A stretch of 64,000 nucleotides of DNA, taken from the NCBI GenBank assembly GCA_038277395.1, contig CM076197.1, positions 103,566,442 through 103,630,441 of the forward strand. Direction: 5' to 3'. The notes under the pieces are model-generated. The model searched no databases and was not told the DNA's origin. It worked only from the letters and a program-made list of their open reading frames with translations. Origin of the DNA: Dryocosmus kuriphilus. Lineage: Eukaryota > Arthropoda > Insecta > Hymenoptera > Cynipidae. Below are positions 10,697-22,222 of this stretch, piece after piece (within the stretch, counting starts at the first letter, position 1; each line of letters opens with the position of its first letter). A program made the translations under genes and the position numbers.

Positions 10697-10699
10697 AAC

Positions 10700-11338
10700 T
10701 TTATGATAGTGTATTTTTTGATTAAAGCAACTATTATACGTTTCATGAATAAACTATGCGTTGGATCAAAAAATAGTTTTAAGAAAATTTGTAGATCTTT
10801 TTAAGATGAACAATTTTGCTTGTTAATATTTTCTCGTATCTCGCATAGTTTTGCTGTAAAGTGGATTTGTTTGTATTTAATAACATATTTCACGAATAAC
10901 TCAAAAAAATACGCCTCTGTGTAAAAAAATGACAGGAAGCATATTTGTAGATCTTTTTGTGGTGAACAACTTTGTTCATTATAATTTTTTTCGTATCTTG
11001 CATATTTTAGCCGGAAAATGGATTTTTCAATTTTATGAAAACCGTTTTTGATGGATAAAACCATAACCACTGATCAAAAACCGCTGGTTAACGAACTCGT
11101 CCTTTGTTTTTGTACCCTGAAGAAGTCTGCCAAAGCACAATCCAATCCGATTAGTCCTTCGAGAGTTATCGCGACCACAGACACCGACAACGACGATTAC
11201 AACGACAACAGCCAGACAGAGACCGTCGCAAAAACCGCTTTTTCTGATTCAGGGGGTCTCAAAACGTGGAGATTTGATGAAATCCGCGAAAGTCAGTTTT
11301 CGCATAAAACTAATACCTCCTCATTGAGATGAGAGTGT
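10700..11338 (-). mobile_element. Family A copy A3, 3'-truncated, tail-to-tail with A2
   Basis: Inverted copy running from internal tandem units (10,720-11,000) through the conserved block (11,060-11,170) and a short degenerate microsatellite (11,185-11,220) to the head (TCATTGAGATGAGAGTGT at 11,321-11,338). The GC-rich tail is missing. It abuts the tail of A2 directly. Confidence 0.75.
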
Positions 11339-12646
11339 AATAATAAACACAAAATGCATATTATTATTGTATCAACATGTAGAATCCTAAACTGTAACTT
11401 TGAAGTTCGGAAATGTTATCGAAAGAAGTAAAGAGTATAATGCATTGATGATACAATGTTTATAGTTCTGTAATGGTAAATTTTCCGGTATTTCTTTTGA
11501 GGAAGGAATAAGTGACCAGTCAGCTGTTATTACATGGTTCGTTAAGACAGTTGCAGTTGGTTGGAGTCGGTAGCTTAGGGCAGGGTACAGTTGAAGTTAA
11601 AAAGAGTCCAGGGAAAGGCTACTTTGGGTAGTATGTAGAAAATGTAGACACCAGTAAGTTGAGGTACATATTATTAACATTATGTAGAGAATTAACTATC
11701 CCTATCGCATTAACCTACACCTGCGCTTAACGACAGCTCGCACCCCATTTCATACAACGTATTTATATACTTATACATATATAAGCAGCAGCAAGCGTGG
11801 GAGTGCTGCTCGAAGCTGGCCCTCACGCCATGCTTGCATGCGTTCACCTTTCGTATGGTGAAGTGCACCCTTCAGGTGCATTTCAGGTGCCGCTAAAATA
11901 ATGGCAAACCACCCATTCTAACAACATGCCTCCCCGTTACGCGCCACCTAACACCGAATGACTTTCTTAAAATTTGTCTTGACCAATTGATCACCTTCTT
12001 CTTTAAACAAAATTTAAAACTTGATATTCTGTATAGAGAAGAAATTAGGAAAATTAACTTCAGATTGTATTTTAAAAATTGTTCTCAAAAGTTTAATTAT
12101 ATATGATAAACTGGGACAGTATTGTGAGTTTAACGTTTATTACTGGATAAAAATTGAGCATAAGGAATAGCGAGATGTTTTTTTTTTTTAAAGCGTCATA
12201 TAAAATATAACAAGGTCAATACGACAGTATCGTACATTTTAAATTTGTTTCGAAATAAGCAACTAAAGTTGCTTGTGGTTCGGGGTAAATTTGCGAAATT
12301 TAAAAATATTTAAAGTATATTAATTTGTGAATGAATGGAAGTTTATAATTTCTAGTATAGTGTCAGCCTCATAAATTGATTATTCACAACTTTGTCCCAG
12401 CTTGCTTTTTATTAATTTTTTTTTTTTTTTTTTTGACATAAGTAAAATTCGATATTGTTCAGAGGAGAATTTAGGGAAGGAACTTTGGATCGTATTTTAA
12501 AATACTTTCTGTAAAGTTTAATTATGTGATAAACGGGAACAGTGTTGTGAGTTTGAAGTTTAATACTCGATAAAAAATTCAGAAGGAGGGTGTGAAATGT
12601 TTATTTAAAAAAGAAAGGCTCCAAATGTTGTAGATCACATTTTCAC
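11339..12646. other. Low-repeat stretch with a TATA-like motif
   Basis: No gene is recognised. From about 11,500 to 11,950 the sequence is less AT-rich and non-repetitive. It holds TATATAAG near 11,779-11,786, followed by CAGCAGCAAGCG and a nearby inverted GCTGCT, then GC-containing sequence to 11,940. This could be an alternative promoter or first exon of the downstream pointed-like gene, which in flies has two promoters, but no start codon with a donor site could be tied to it. The rest is AT-rich, with T-tracts at 12,415-12,434. Confidence 0.25.
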
Positions 12647-12917
12647 ACTAAGAAAACGATTTGGTTGAATCAACAAAACCTTTGTTGGTTCAACCATAGA
12701 AATGGCTATTATATGAAGAACAAAATATTTGGTTGATCCAATCAAAAGTTTTGGTAATTTGATGAAATGTAAATAATTTGGTTGATTCAACAAAACATTT
12801 AGTTAAATCAGTAAAATATTTGTTCTACTTACCAAAATTTTGCTTAATTAACCAAATTCTTCTTCTAAATCAACCAAACGATTTTGTTTTAAGAACAAAC
12901 ATTTTTTGTTCTCGGTG
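12647..12917. mobile_element. Short TIR element rich in TTGGTTGATT/AACCAAA motifs
   Basis: The ends CACTAAGAAAACGATTTGG and (inverted) CACCGAGAACAAAAAATG bracket about 270 bp made of alternating forward and reverse TTTGGTTGAT / AACAAAACATTT units. The sequence can fold along most of its length. No ORF or clear target duplication. Confidence 0.55.
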
Positions 12918-13397
12918 GAATATTTAAATATTCATATCCATATAAAAAGATCGATAAGACAGTATATTAAATTTTAAATGTGTTCGAAAATAATCAACAA
13001 TAAAAATGATCATTGAATATGTTTATGATTTCTAGTAATAACAGCCTCATTCAAAAAAATATTCGACGAAGTATTTGTTTTTCATTAATCTTTAAAATGA
13101 TTATTTAAAACTTTCCCTCAGCTTAATTACATTTCATTTCTTTGTCATAAAACAGTTATTTTGCAATTTTTGTCTTGTGACCTCTTTTTTAAGTTTATTA
13201 TTATTCAATAATAATTGAAGGCATTAAAATCTGAATTTATTAGTGTCCTATTGTATTAGTATTTGTATTGTATTAGCATTAGAATTGTAACGTGGAATTC
13301 CAATACGTATATTAGAATACTCACAATACAAATATTCTGATTTCACTTTACAATATCGGTGTTGTAATTTTGCCTTGCATTTATTGCAGCGCGCCTA
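12918..13397. other. AT-rich stretch, nothing seen
   Basis: No coding frame, RNA signature or repeat match within the window beyond short TATT/ATTG runs. Confidence 0.4.
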
Positions 13398-14325
13398 CCA
13401 GTGTACAAATTTCGAATTCCCTTTTTCTAGTCGGCCCTTACGGGGAAAACTAGTCGGGGCCCCAGCAAGATCGTAACGATTTTGTCAGTGTGGACCCTAC
13501 TATAGACGTTTTAGTAGGGGTCTAGTGGGTATCGGCCCTTGCACAGCCCTATCAAAGAAAGGGCCCTGCTGTGGCCCTAGTCAGGTTCCCGTTAGATACA
13601 GTGATAATTATAAACCTATATATAATTATGAATTTGAGATGATTTCAAGTAGAAATGCTCAATATCTACTTATATCGTCCCAAATACATCCTTGGCATTA
13701 GGCAAAACATGTTTTAACTCAGAAAATACATTTGTGTTATTGCTTCGCCGCTTTGATTTCTGTGGGAATTCGAAACCGCAGCTGAAAAATTTTTAATTCA
13801 TTATTTAGAGAACGTGAAATAGTATAGTTAATACATAAATAAATGCTTAATTTCTAATAAACTTACCTAATGGCATGCATGAATACATTTTTGTTTCCCT
13901 AAAATTCGTTTATTTACACATGCCTCCATGGCTACAAATTGAAGAGCAACCTTTTTGTACAAATATCTTTTTTAAATATTGTTTTTCTCACATTTTTCTT
14001 TTCATCAATGTGAAGCGAAAGTGATGACGTCTAAAAAACGACTAACACTCATGACTCATGACAAGACGACTGACACTCATGAACTTTACCAAAGAGAGGT
14101 TATGTTGCGTGGCGCCTAACGGCCGAACCTTATTTAATTACAAAAGTGAGGTTAGCGGGGATTCTCTAGTCGGGACCCCACCAGATACAGATAGACTTAT
14201 CAAAGTAAAAAATTGCTTACTAGCACCAGATAGAGCCCTGATTTGTTCTTTCTAGACTAGAACTTCTAGTCCGCGCCACACTAGAACCCCACTTCAAATA
14301 GGGAAAGATAGGGGAATTTTAGTAA
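13398..14325 (+). mobile_element. Family B uninterrupted copy (B2)
   Basis: Continuous copy of the two halves that are separated in B3. The first part (13,410-13,680) has GTCGGGGCCCCAGCAAGATC and TGGGTATCGGCCCTTGCACA; the second (13,690-14,320) starts TTGGCATTAGGCAAAACATG and ends near AGGGAAAGATAGGGGAA. Its 5' terminus is internally shortened relative to B3 and the 3' TIR has decayed. The 65-codon frame at 14,058-14,255 recurs in B3 (18,677-18,952) but has substitutions and no recognisable domain, so it is not called a gene. Confidence 0.75.
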
Positions 14326-16361
14326 CATGATAATAAGTATTGTGCCTTGGTTGTAGAGTGCGGTTAGGGTTCAATTCTCCGTATCTACCAATTTCGATTT
14401 TTTTTAAACTTTTTTTTTCAGTATTACATTACATGTATGACTACAATATCATGTATTGTAACGTTACATTACGTTTCTAAAATAAACTTCCGATAAATTT
14501 ATTTTAAAGTTCCAACAAACATTTTTAACAGTGTTTATAGGTTAATATTTTTAGTTTGAATAATCCTAATTTAAATCAGTTTAAACGTTTTTGAATAACA
14601 ATAATATTTCAATCATATGCAGTTCGCGCTGAGTGGAAAACTGTTTATTTTTAGAAGAATTGAATTTAACGGTATATTATATTCTTGTGTTTAGAAAGAA
14701 ATCAATTTTTTAGGAATCGCGAACAACAATTTCTTTAATTTCAATAACGACTTTATTTTTTATGTAACATTTTTTATGAATTAATTACTTAATTAATTTA
14801 ATTTGACTCTTGTTCTTCATTTGGTTTATAAGTAAATCCTAAATGTAAGGCATTTGGAGTGCCTTATTTAGGATTCGCATAAATTTAAATTATACTCTTT
14901 AAATGTACTCTATAGCTGAAACATTTTTATAACCCAGCAGTCGCATAAATTAATTTTTAATTTATCCGAGAATCCGATTCTTCAGTATTCAGTTCAGGGG
15001 TTAAATCGAAGTATCCAAGCGAGTTATTCCTGTGAATGATTCCGACTCTCTTCAAATACAAGTTATCTACTGACAAGTTGAAATTGTTTTCTATCAAATC
15101 ATGCTGTCGAATTATCGGTGCGGTTGGAGAATAATGAATTTTAAATCACGAGAGGTTAGTCAAATGCAATGGGTCAGCTTAATTATGCGTATAGCCTTTA
15201 TTTTCCCCCCATAATGAATTTTCATACTCTTAAAGCTCGAGGACTCTTTCGAAATTTACATATAAATTAAGGCTTTCTGTCTCTTGGAGAGAACATTTGT
15301 TTTGTTAAAAATTGATCTCCAAGATAAACTCTTTTAAAATAAATTTCGAAATTAGAAATTATAATCGAAAGCTATTCACTATATATCATAAATAGAAAAA
15401 AAAATCTCTTTCCTTTTCTACTATACCCAAAAAAATTATAATTCTTTGAAACTTTTAGTTTAAACAAATTCTATACTTAAATACAGCTTTTTTTCTCCAC
15501 GTCTGGTTTGATTACAAATATTCTGGAAAAAATCTATTACCCTACCTCGTGATTTTGTTTATGATTAAAACCTGAGGTAAAGGAAATTATTGGTATATTT
15601 TCCCATCAGTCGGTTTCTTGAGATGGCAAAATAATACTCTGGCTTAGTGTATTTTAAACTTGAATCAAATTGTGTGACAAAAGGGGTAACAGTCATGTGT
15701 CAAGGGATGTTTTCGGGATGACCTTGGAATTATGACAGTGTTATGTTTCATTTTAAAAGAAGGCAATAAATCGCAAAAAAAGACTATTACCACTGTTTTA
15801 TATTCTTCTTCCCGCGGACTTCTCGCACGCGTGTTTGTAACCTGCGTTGAAGATAGGCGGAGTCGACTTCCACCAATCGTTGCTCTGCACCGCCCACATT
15901 TCATCCGTCCTCCCGTTTAGCTTACTGCGAGTGCCGTACATTATTCGTGGTACTGCCGCATTTCCATCTCCTCAACTGATATTTTATCAGCAACCATCAG
16001 TAACGTATTCAACTCAGTCTCTGGTATCTGCGGCGGCTGTCTCTTTGACGCATGTACTCTTGCTACAATTCATGAATTTCCAGAATTTGTATGGCTGATT
16101 TAATTCCATAATTCATTCAGTCATTCAAATTCTTTTTCAATACAACTTTCATACAATTGTTGAAATGTCCTTTAAACCTTAAGTGGGTACGTATACTCTG
16201 ATGCAACCGATAATACTCTAGAGTCTAGATTTAGGGAAAAAGCTCTTGAACAGGGGTAATTTGCCCCTGAGAAAGATCTTTTTTTGCTCATTTATGTGTT
16301 TCGCGTGTTGCAGTCACTGAATCATTGGAAATTAATGTAGACAGGCATGAATTTTGAATCT
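14326..16361. other. Intronic-type DNA with a hairpin and a GC-richer block
   Basis: Mostly AT-rich. At 14,835-14,876 AATCCTAAAT...AAGGCA and TGCCTT...ATTTAGGATT form a perfect-looking hairpin with a short loop. At 14,341-14,390 a fragment resembles a tRNA T-arm (GGTTCAATTCTCC), but no cloverleaf can be drawn. From about 15,790 to 16,090 there is non-repetitive, GC-richer sequence with open frames on both strands (15,665-15,904 minus; 15,847-16,098 plus) that I do not recognise; conserved regulatory DNA is a possible reading. Confidence 0.3.
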
Positions 16362-16453
16362 TGTAGCATTAACGGGGTTTCTGAGTACGGCTTGTACGGG
16401 TCTGGATTTTACGGCCAAACGGCTTAACATATTTGTCTAATATTATCCATACC

Positions 16454-19023
16454 CCGTGTAGGAATTTCGAATGGGGTCTAGTGTGGCCCTGTCTATTTTT
16501 CCCTGTTTTTAGCCGGCCCTTATGGGGAAAACTAGTCGGGGCCCCAGCAAGATCGTAACGTTTTTTTAGTGTGGGCCCTACTAGACTTTATAGTAGGAGT
16601 CTAGTGGGTATCGCCCTTGCACAGCCCTATCAAAAAATGGGCCCTGCTGTGGCCCTAGTCAGGTTCTCGTTAGATTGGTGATAATTATAAACCTATATAT
16701 AGTTATGCATTTGGAATGATTTCAAGTAGAAATGCTCAAAATATCTACTTATCTCGTCCCATATACATCCCTAGAAATAAACATAAAATTATTTTTGTTT
16801 ATATTGCATTTTATTAACTTTTAAATAATTCTTAAAGAAAAATATAAATATTACATGTCCTTAATCTCGTGCAGAAATCTTGATGTGGGCCTAGTAGGGT
16901 TTCTGGTCAGTTTCCCCTAGTTCTGGTGTGGTCCTAGCCAGTAAAACTGGTTAGAGCCTGACAAGGGTGTAACGCTTGGACTCGTCAACGCCCTAGGTAG
17001 GGGAAACTTGTCAGGGCCTTGTCAGCTTTTCTAGTGAATGCCGTTTTTAAGAAAATCATAACCGGGTTAAAATTACTTGCTTTTATAAAAAATTAATATT
17101 ATTACGTGGCAACTATAATTAAATACCAAAAACGAATTAAATTATAAATATTAAATTGAAAAAACGAATTAAAAAAGAAACATAATACATGAAAAAAAAT
17201 CTCGCGTGTGTTCTTAATGTGAAGAGATGAACTATTCTTCATGTCGGCATTTTTCCCTTCAGGGAAATGAGATCAACCAGAGTAACGATAGTGAGCAATC
17301 GTCCGTCTCTTATACCTTTTTCGAACGACGTCACTTTTGAGAAGACATTTTGAAGCCATCTAGCGATACTTTTCTAAACTACACCCTACAGAAGATCACC
17401 TGATTTGTGGCTCAGAAAGAAGGAACTGTTTTACTTGCAACGAAACCCCTCCAACCCGACCTCACAGATTTTGATAACTTTCGGTATGTTGTAGTACTTC
17501 ACGAAATAAGAGATGCATGTTTTTTTTTATGTGCCGACATCCACTTTTAAGGAGTGAAAACGACCCCTAACATTTACCCTTAAAATCATTTTTTTGATAT
17601 ATCTCGGCATCTAAGGGATATTTTTGAATAAACCCAAGTAGAAGACATTTATCGTAAGAAGCCCAAAGTATTAGGTATGTTTATGATTCAAGGTGTTGCA
17701 ACCCTTATTTTATATTTTTAAAAAATTACATTTCTTATGAATATTTTTGTCATTAAAATCAGGGTATGAACTCAAAAAATTAAGAAAAGCAGTTCTGTTT
17801 ACAATATCGAATATTTGACCTTACGTGTTTCAGGATTTTTTAAATAGCCGCCTCCCCAAGTACCTACTGATAAATACTCCTGAAAGTGATGGACCACATG
17901 TAAATAGTGAAAAATAAATTTTTTTTCTTAAAATTTATTCCACGTGTAAACAGAATGTGATTTATCACGAATACTAAATATATATATACATACACTGCCG
18001 CGATGCGAGCGCTACGAAATTATTTTCGACCGGACATGTGTGGTAAAACCAAGGTATCTGAAAAATACCCGACTTGGGATTTTGGCCGTAAACACTCGTC
18101 AAAATCTAATAATTGAAAATGATGTTATAACTTTTATCAGGATGTTATTTAATTATTTGAAAATGGCAACAACGAGGTCATACATTGTAAGTAATCACAC
18201 ATGGACTCACTATACTGCCCGATTAGTGCCCTATTATAATTTTGTTCATTTCATTCAAAATAGTAAAACTGGCAAGGGCCTTGTCAAAGCCTAATTTTAA
18301 ATGTGGCGAAATGGGTCAATTTCTGCACGGGATACTGTTCTTTTTGCACATTTTACCCTTGTTCTCGAGATCTCCTTCCGCCATTCCAGTCCTTGGCATT
18401 AGGCAAAACATGTTTTAACTCAGAAAATGCGTTTGTGTTATTGCTTCGCCGCTTTGATTTCTGTGGGAATTCGAAACCGCAGATGAAAATTTTGTAATTC
18501 ATTATTTAGAGAACATGAAATTGTATAGTTAATACATAAATAAATGCTTAATTTCTAATAAACTTACCTAGCATGCATGAATACATTCTTGTTTCCCTAA
18601 AAATTCGTTTATTTACACATGCCTTCATGGCTACAAATTGAAAGCAACCTTTTTGTACAAATATCTTTTTTAAATATTGTTTTTCTCACATTTTTCTTTT
18701 CATCAATGTGAAGCGACAGTGATAACGTCTAAAAAACGACTAACACTCATGACTCATGACACACGACTGACACTCATGAACTTTACCAAAGAGAGGTTAT
18801 GTTGCGCGCCGCCTAACGGCCGAACCTTATATAACTACGAAAGTGAGGTTAACGTGGATTCTCTAGTCGGGACCCCACTAGATACAGATAGACTTCTCAA
18901 AGTAAAAAATTGCTTACTAGCACTAGACAGGGCCCTGATTAGTTCTTTCTAGACTAGAATTTCTAGTCCGCGCCACACTAGAACCCCAGTTCAAATAGGG
19001 AAAGATGGGGAAATTTCTACACG
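16454..19023 (+). mobile_element. Family B copy (B3) split by a nested insertion
   Basis: Bounded by inverted termini CCCGTGTAG(G/A)AATTTC at 16,454 and ...GAAATTTCTACACGGG at 19,005-19,023. Its left part (16,454-16,782) and right part (18,384-19,023) are contiguous in copy B2. Here about 1.6 kb of unrelated sequence lies between ATACATCC and TCCTTGGCATTAGG. A short TCC repeat at the junction may be a target duplication, but this is uncertain. Confidence 0.75.
16868..18331. mobile_element. Nested relative of family B inside B3
   Basis: Within the 1.6-kb insert, C(T/C)CGTGCAGAAAT at 16,868 is mirrored by ATTTCTGCACGGG at 18,320-18,331, resembling the family B terminus. Internal motifs (GGGCCTAGTAGGG, TGTCAGGGCCTTGTCAGC, GGCAAGGGCCTTGTCA) are diverged versions of family B sequence. 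The frame at 18,040-18,294 is unrecognised. Reading: element B invaded by a cousin of itself. Confidence 0.5.
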
Positions 19024-19027
19024 GGAC

Positions 19028-19165
19028 GTTTGATAATTGAAAAAATGCAATTATAATGCGCCTGACAGAAGGCAAACCACCAGGCGAGCAGAGAATTTGG
19101 AGAAAGCTAACACGGGGCCAGGCGCATTATAAATTACATACTTTTTCAATTTTCAAACAAAATAG
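19028..19165. mobile_element. Small foldback next to B3
   Basis: GTTTGATAATTGAAAAA...ATTATAATGCGCCTG is followed about 50 bp later by CAGGCGCATTATAA...TTTTTCAATTTTCAAAC. The arms are about 40 bp, the loop GC-containing. No ORF. Confidence 0.65.
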
Positions 19166-19312
19166 AAACAGTTTTACTAAAAAAGGGCTCTACATAAGAA
19201 AAGAGAATACTATTTAGATTACGTATGCAAAAAATTAGACAAAAGTATTAAGCCGTTAGACCGTTAAATCCAGGTCCGCACAAGCCTCATACTCAAGAAC
19301 CCTGTTAAGGGT

Positions 19313-19835
19313 GTACTAGGAAAAATGTAGAAATCTTAAAAGACATTCTTTCATAAATATTGTTCAGTTTAGGTTCGAATAGCTGTTTCAGATTGAAAAT
19401 GTCTTCATTTCTCTAAAACGAGAGGCTCTGAAAAGTCTAGTTATAGCGATAGTGCAACCAATAGCAATAAGTTCGATTGTTAGGAAAGGTATAGAGGTGG
19501 GGCTAAACTAGACCCCTTCTAGAATATCAGCAAGTCCCCTCTTCCTTTCAACAAGACAGCTGAAAGCTTTTTCACCTTCCTCGTTTGTGACATGGTTACC
19601 TCGCCTTCATGTTTTCAAAACAAAAAATGTGTGTTCATGTGCGTTTAAGAAGTTCCTAAACAGTTAAGAAAGAATAGCGAATTTCAAAATAAAAAGAATG
19701 TTCACTAGTCCTTCTTTTTATTAATGGAGTCAAATTTTTGTCGAAGCTCTATTACAATATTCCTAATATTTTAAGAATGAACAATTTAAATTCTTATTCG
19801 TTATTAATTGGAAATTCTTTTATCCTTTGTTACAG
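19313..19835 (+). other. Intron preceding the first visible pointed-like exon
   Basis: No repeat or exon is seen. The stretch ends in a pyrimidine-rich run and TTGTTACAG, the acceptor of the next exon. Confidence 0.5.
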
Positions 19836-21713
19836 GAGGTTACAATCATCTTCGTAGTCCAGTGTGCCAGGATGACAGTCAAAGAGAAAATTCTCCACCC
19901 CCCCTCACAATCATAGCAATCAACCTCCAAACAATTCTCACTCAACCACCCCTAGCAGCAACTCGAACAACAATAACAACAATAACAACCCCAATACGAA
20001 CAGCGCCTACATCCACTTACGAAATTTAAATCAGCTCAAAACGGAATGTAAGTATTCACAAAAATCTTATTGTTAGTTTAAAGATCATTAAATGCCGATA
20101 AAAGTAAATAAAGACAAGAGCTTGGTGCAATTCTTCCAGCTTATACATTGGGTATTCATTAAATTTTTTCTTGTCGTATAAGACGTGAAAGGTTCAGCCT
20201 TGGCTTAATGCATCGTTTGCTTTTCTTATAAATTGAGTCTAATGGATTGTTTTTGCTGGATAGCAAACTACAGCAATCACCACCTAACGGAACACTTACA
20301 AGGCGGAGGAGGTGGATTGGCCAGTGGCGGAGACCTCGGAACGGGAGGCAATGAGGTCGACCTCCGTGTCAGCAACGCAACCACCGAGAGTTACATGACC
20401 CCGGCACATTATTCTGGTTATGATGAAGCCTCGGAGTATCACAATTTGCCGCAGGATCATCAGCCTCCTCATCCCTACAACCTCGAAGGATCTCCAGAAT
20501 TTTACAGTGCCAGTGGCATTCAGCTGGAGCCAAAGTACCAGCCTCCTGCCTTCAAAAACTACTCTCGAGGTAAATATCCTTTTCCCAATCTCTGCAAAAT
20601 GAATTACGTAATTTGGAAGCGTTCCATCTTGAACAACTTCAAGTTGGTAATGAAGTACTAATTAATGAAGTTATGAAGTACTTTTGTAAAATGAAGAGCT
20701 TTAAACTTTTTTTTTTAATGAATGAACGCTTGATTGATTGCAGGTCGTTATCATGAAGGCTATAGCGAAGGTGGTTACGGCCAGTACGATGGAGCGTCAT
20801 TCCAGACGGTGCCAGGAAGTGGAAGTGGGACTGGGAGTGGCGGTGGTGGTGGAGTAGGTGGTGGAGAGCAATGGGGATCGATGGGTCCTCTGAGCGAGCA
20901 CCTTCAGCACCATCCTGCGTTCCTAGCTGGACTAGGACCTCGGGATTCCTCGAATCCTCATCATCCTTCAGCCATTGGCAACAATCCCGACCAGAAGCCG
21001 CTTCTCCAAAGCGCAATGCTCGCTGGTTACACGGGTGAGTTCTATTTTCTGAAACCACAGCTTCGAATTCATTATCTCCTATATTTTTACATAAAATATC
21101 TTATGGGGTTAGAAAATCTGATCGGGGGGTAATTAAAAAATGTACTTTGCTTAGATGAAATCCCTTTTCAGAAGTTCATTTTGATTAACACTTTGTCGAA
21201 GTTGATAAATACAGTAAATTCAGTTTTACAATTTTTCTAATAAGTTTACGTTTTGTGTTTCAGGAAATGGCCCATGTTTCACGGGCTCTGGTCCCATTCA
21301 ACTGTGGCAATTTCTACTAGAACTTCTCACAGACAAGACATGTCAAGGATTCATATCGTGGACCGGCGATGGATGGGAATTCAAACTCACGGATCCCGAT
21401 GAAGTAGCTCGTCGGTGGGGAGTTCGAAAAAATAAGCCCAAAATGAACTACGAGAAACTTAGTCGCGGTCTGCGTTATTACTACGACAAGAATATTATAC
21501 ATAAAACCGCTGGCAAGCGATACGTCTATCGCTTTGTTTGCGACTTGCAGAGTCTTCTAGGGTAAGCCTCGAATTTTTTGTATCAAATTCTTCACCACAC
21601 AAACAAGGTTGCACACAATAGTTGCATTTTTTTATTTTTTTTATTACAGATACAGTCCCGAAGAATTGCACGCAATGGTGGACTTGAAACCTGAGAAGAA
21701 AGAAGAAGACTGA
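19836..21713 (+). CDS. pnt: Pointed/Ets1-2-class ETS transcription factor, C-terminal exons
   Basis: Nuclear DNA-binding regulator; in flies pointed acts downstream of EGFR/Ras/MAPK signalling. Five exons have consensus splice sites: 19,836-20,047, 20,264-20,569, 20,744-21,034, 21,264-21,561 and 21,650-21,713. The first visible exon starts at an acceptor in mid-codon, so upstream coding exons (a PNT/SAM domain in one fly isoform) are missing here. Exons 1-3 encode a low-complexity Asn/Ser-, Gly- and His/Pro-rich linker. Exon 4 encodes the ETS domain (IQLWQFLLELL, then WEFKLTDPDEVARRWG, MNYEKLSRGLRYYYDKNI with the two DNA-contacting Arg, ending YVYRFVCDL). Exon 5 encodes LGYSPEELHAMVDL and the stop at 21,711. 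Junction phases agree throughout. One oddity: within exon 1 the frame before the seven-C run at 19,898-19,904 differs from the Asn/Ser-rich frame after it that joins exon 2, so one base is missing or two are extra there. Confidence 0.95.
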
Positions 21714-22222
21714 GAAATCGTTGGAGAACGTGCACTGAACGTGGAAGAACTGTGTCACTGACGAACGACTATCCCAATCTTCGGTATCTATAAAGAACAA
21801 AATGAAATAAAGTGAAGTGTAAGTGGGTACGAGAGAGAAGCGACATTTGAAACTGGAGGACCAGTTGAGCGTCGTCGTTAAAACACATTGAAAATGAATC
21901 GGTCGTATGTACCAAAGACAGGGTCCGCATACCATTGGTGCCTAAAAAATTGTAACGACTAAATTGTGAATTTGTTCTTAAGTGATTATTTGCCACGCAA
22001 GATTTTAGAGGATATTTATAGGAATAACTCGACAATTTATATATTATATATATATTATACATATATATTTTTAATGTTACGTGATTTCTAAGCACCGTGG
22101 CATCGAATCATCGACGATGCATCTAAATTATTTATGTCGCATCAGTTTAACATGTGTGTTATATCTCGTTGATAGATGACACGATATGTGATTGTTATTT
22201 ACTCTAATTTTACTACAATAAA
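21714..22222 (+). other. 3' UTR and polyadenylation signals of the pointed-like gene
   Basis: Follows the TGA at 21,711-21,713. AATAAA hexamers occur near 21,805 and at 22,217-22,222. The second lies at the end of a non-repetitive stretch and is the better candidate for the main cleavage signal. A (TA)n-like run lies around 22,036-22,066. Confidence 0.65.

Larger units (their letters stand above)
16362..19312. mobile_element. Outer ~85 bp inverted repeat surrounding the family B complex
   Basis: The segment 16,362-16,450 is repeated inverted at 19,228-19,312. Shared blocks are TAACGGGGTTTCTGAGTA-like, GGCTTGT(A/G)CGG, CTGGATTT(T/A)ACGG and AACGGCTTAA(C/T)A. Everything between is the family B complex plus a small foldback. 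This suggests an older TIR element into which family B later inserted. Confidence 0.65.

Noticed and set aside
14058..14255. 65-codon ORF repeated at 18,677-18,952
   Set aside because: It lies in family B repeats, with differences that are not protein-conservative and no domain, so it is treated as repeat sequence.
14341..14392. tRNA-like sequence with GGTTCAATTCTCC
   Set aside because: Only a T-arm-like segment is present; no acceptor pairing or anticodon arm could be drawn. Probably chance or an old tRNA-derived fragment.
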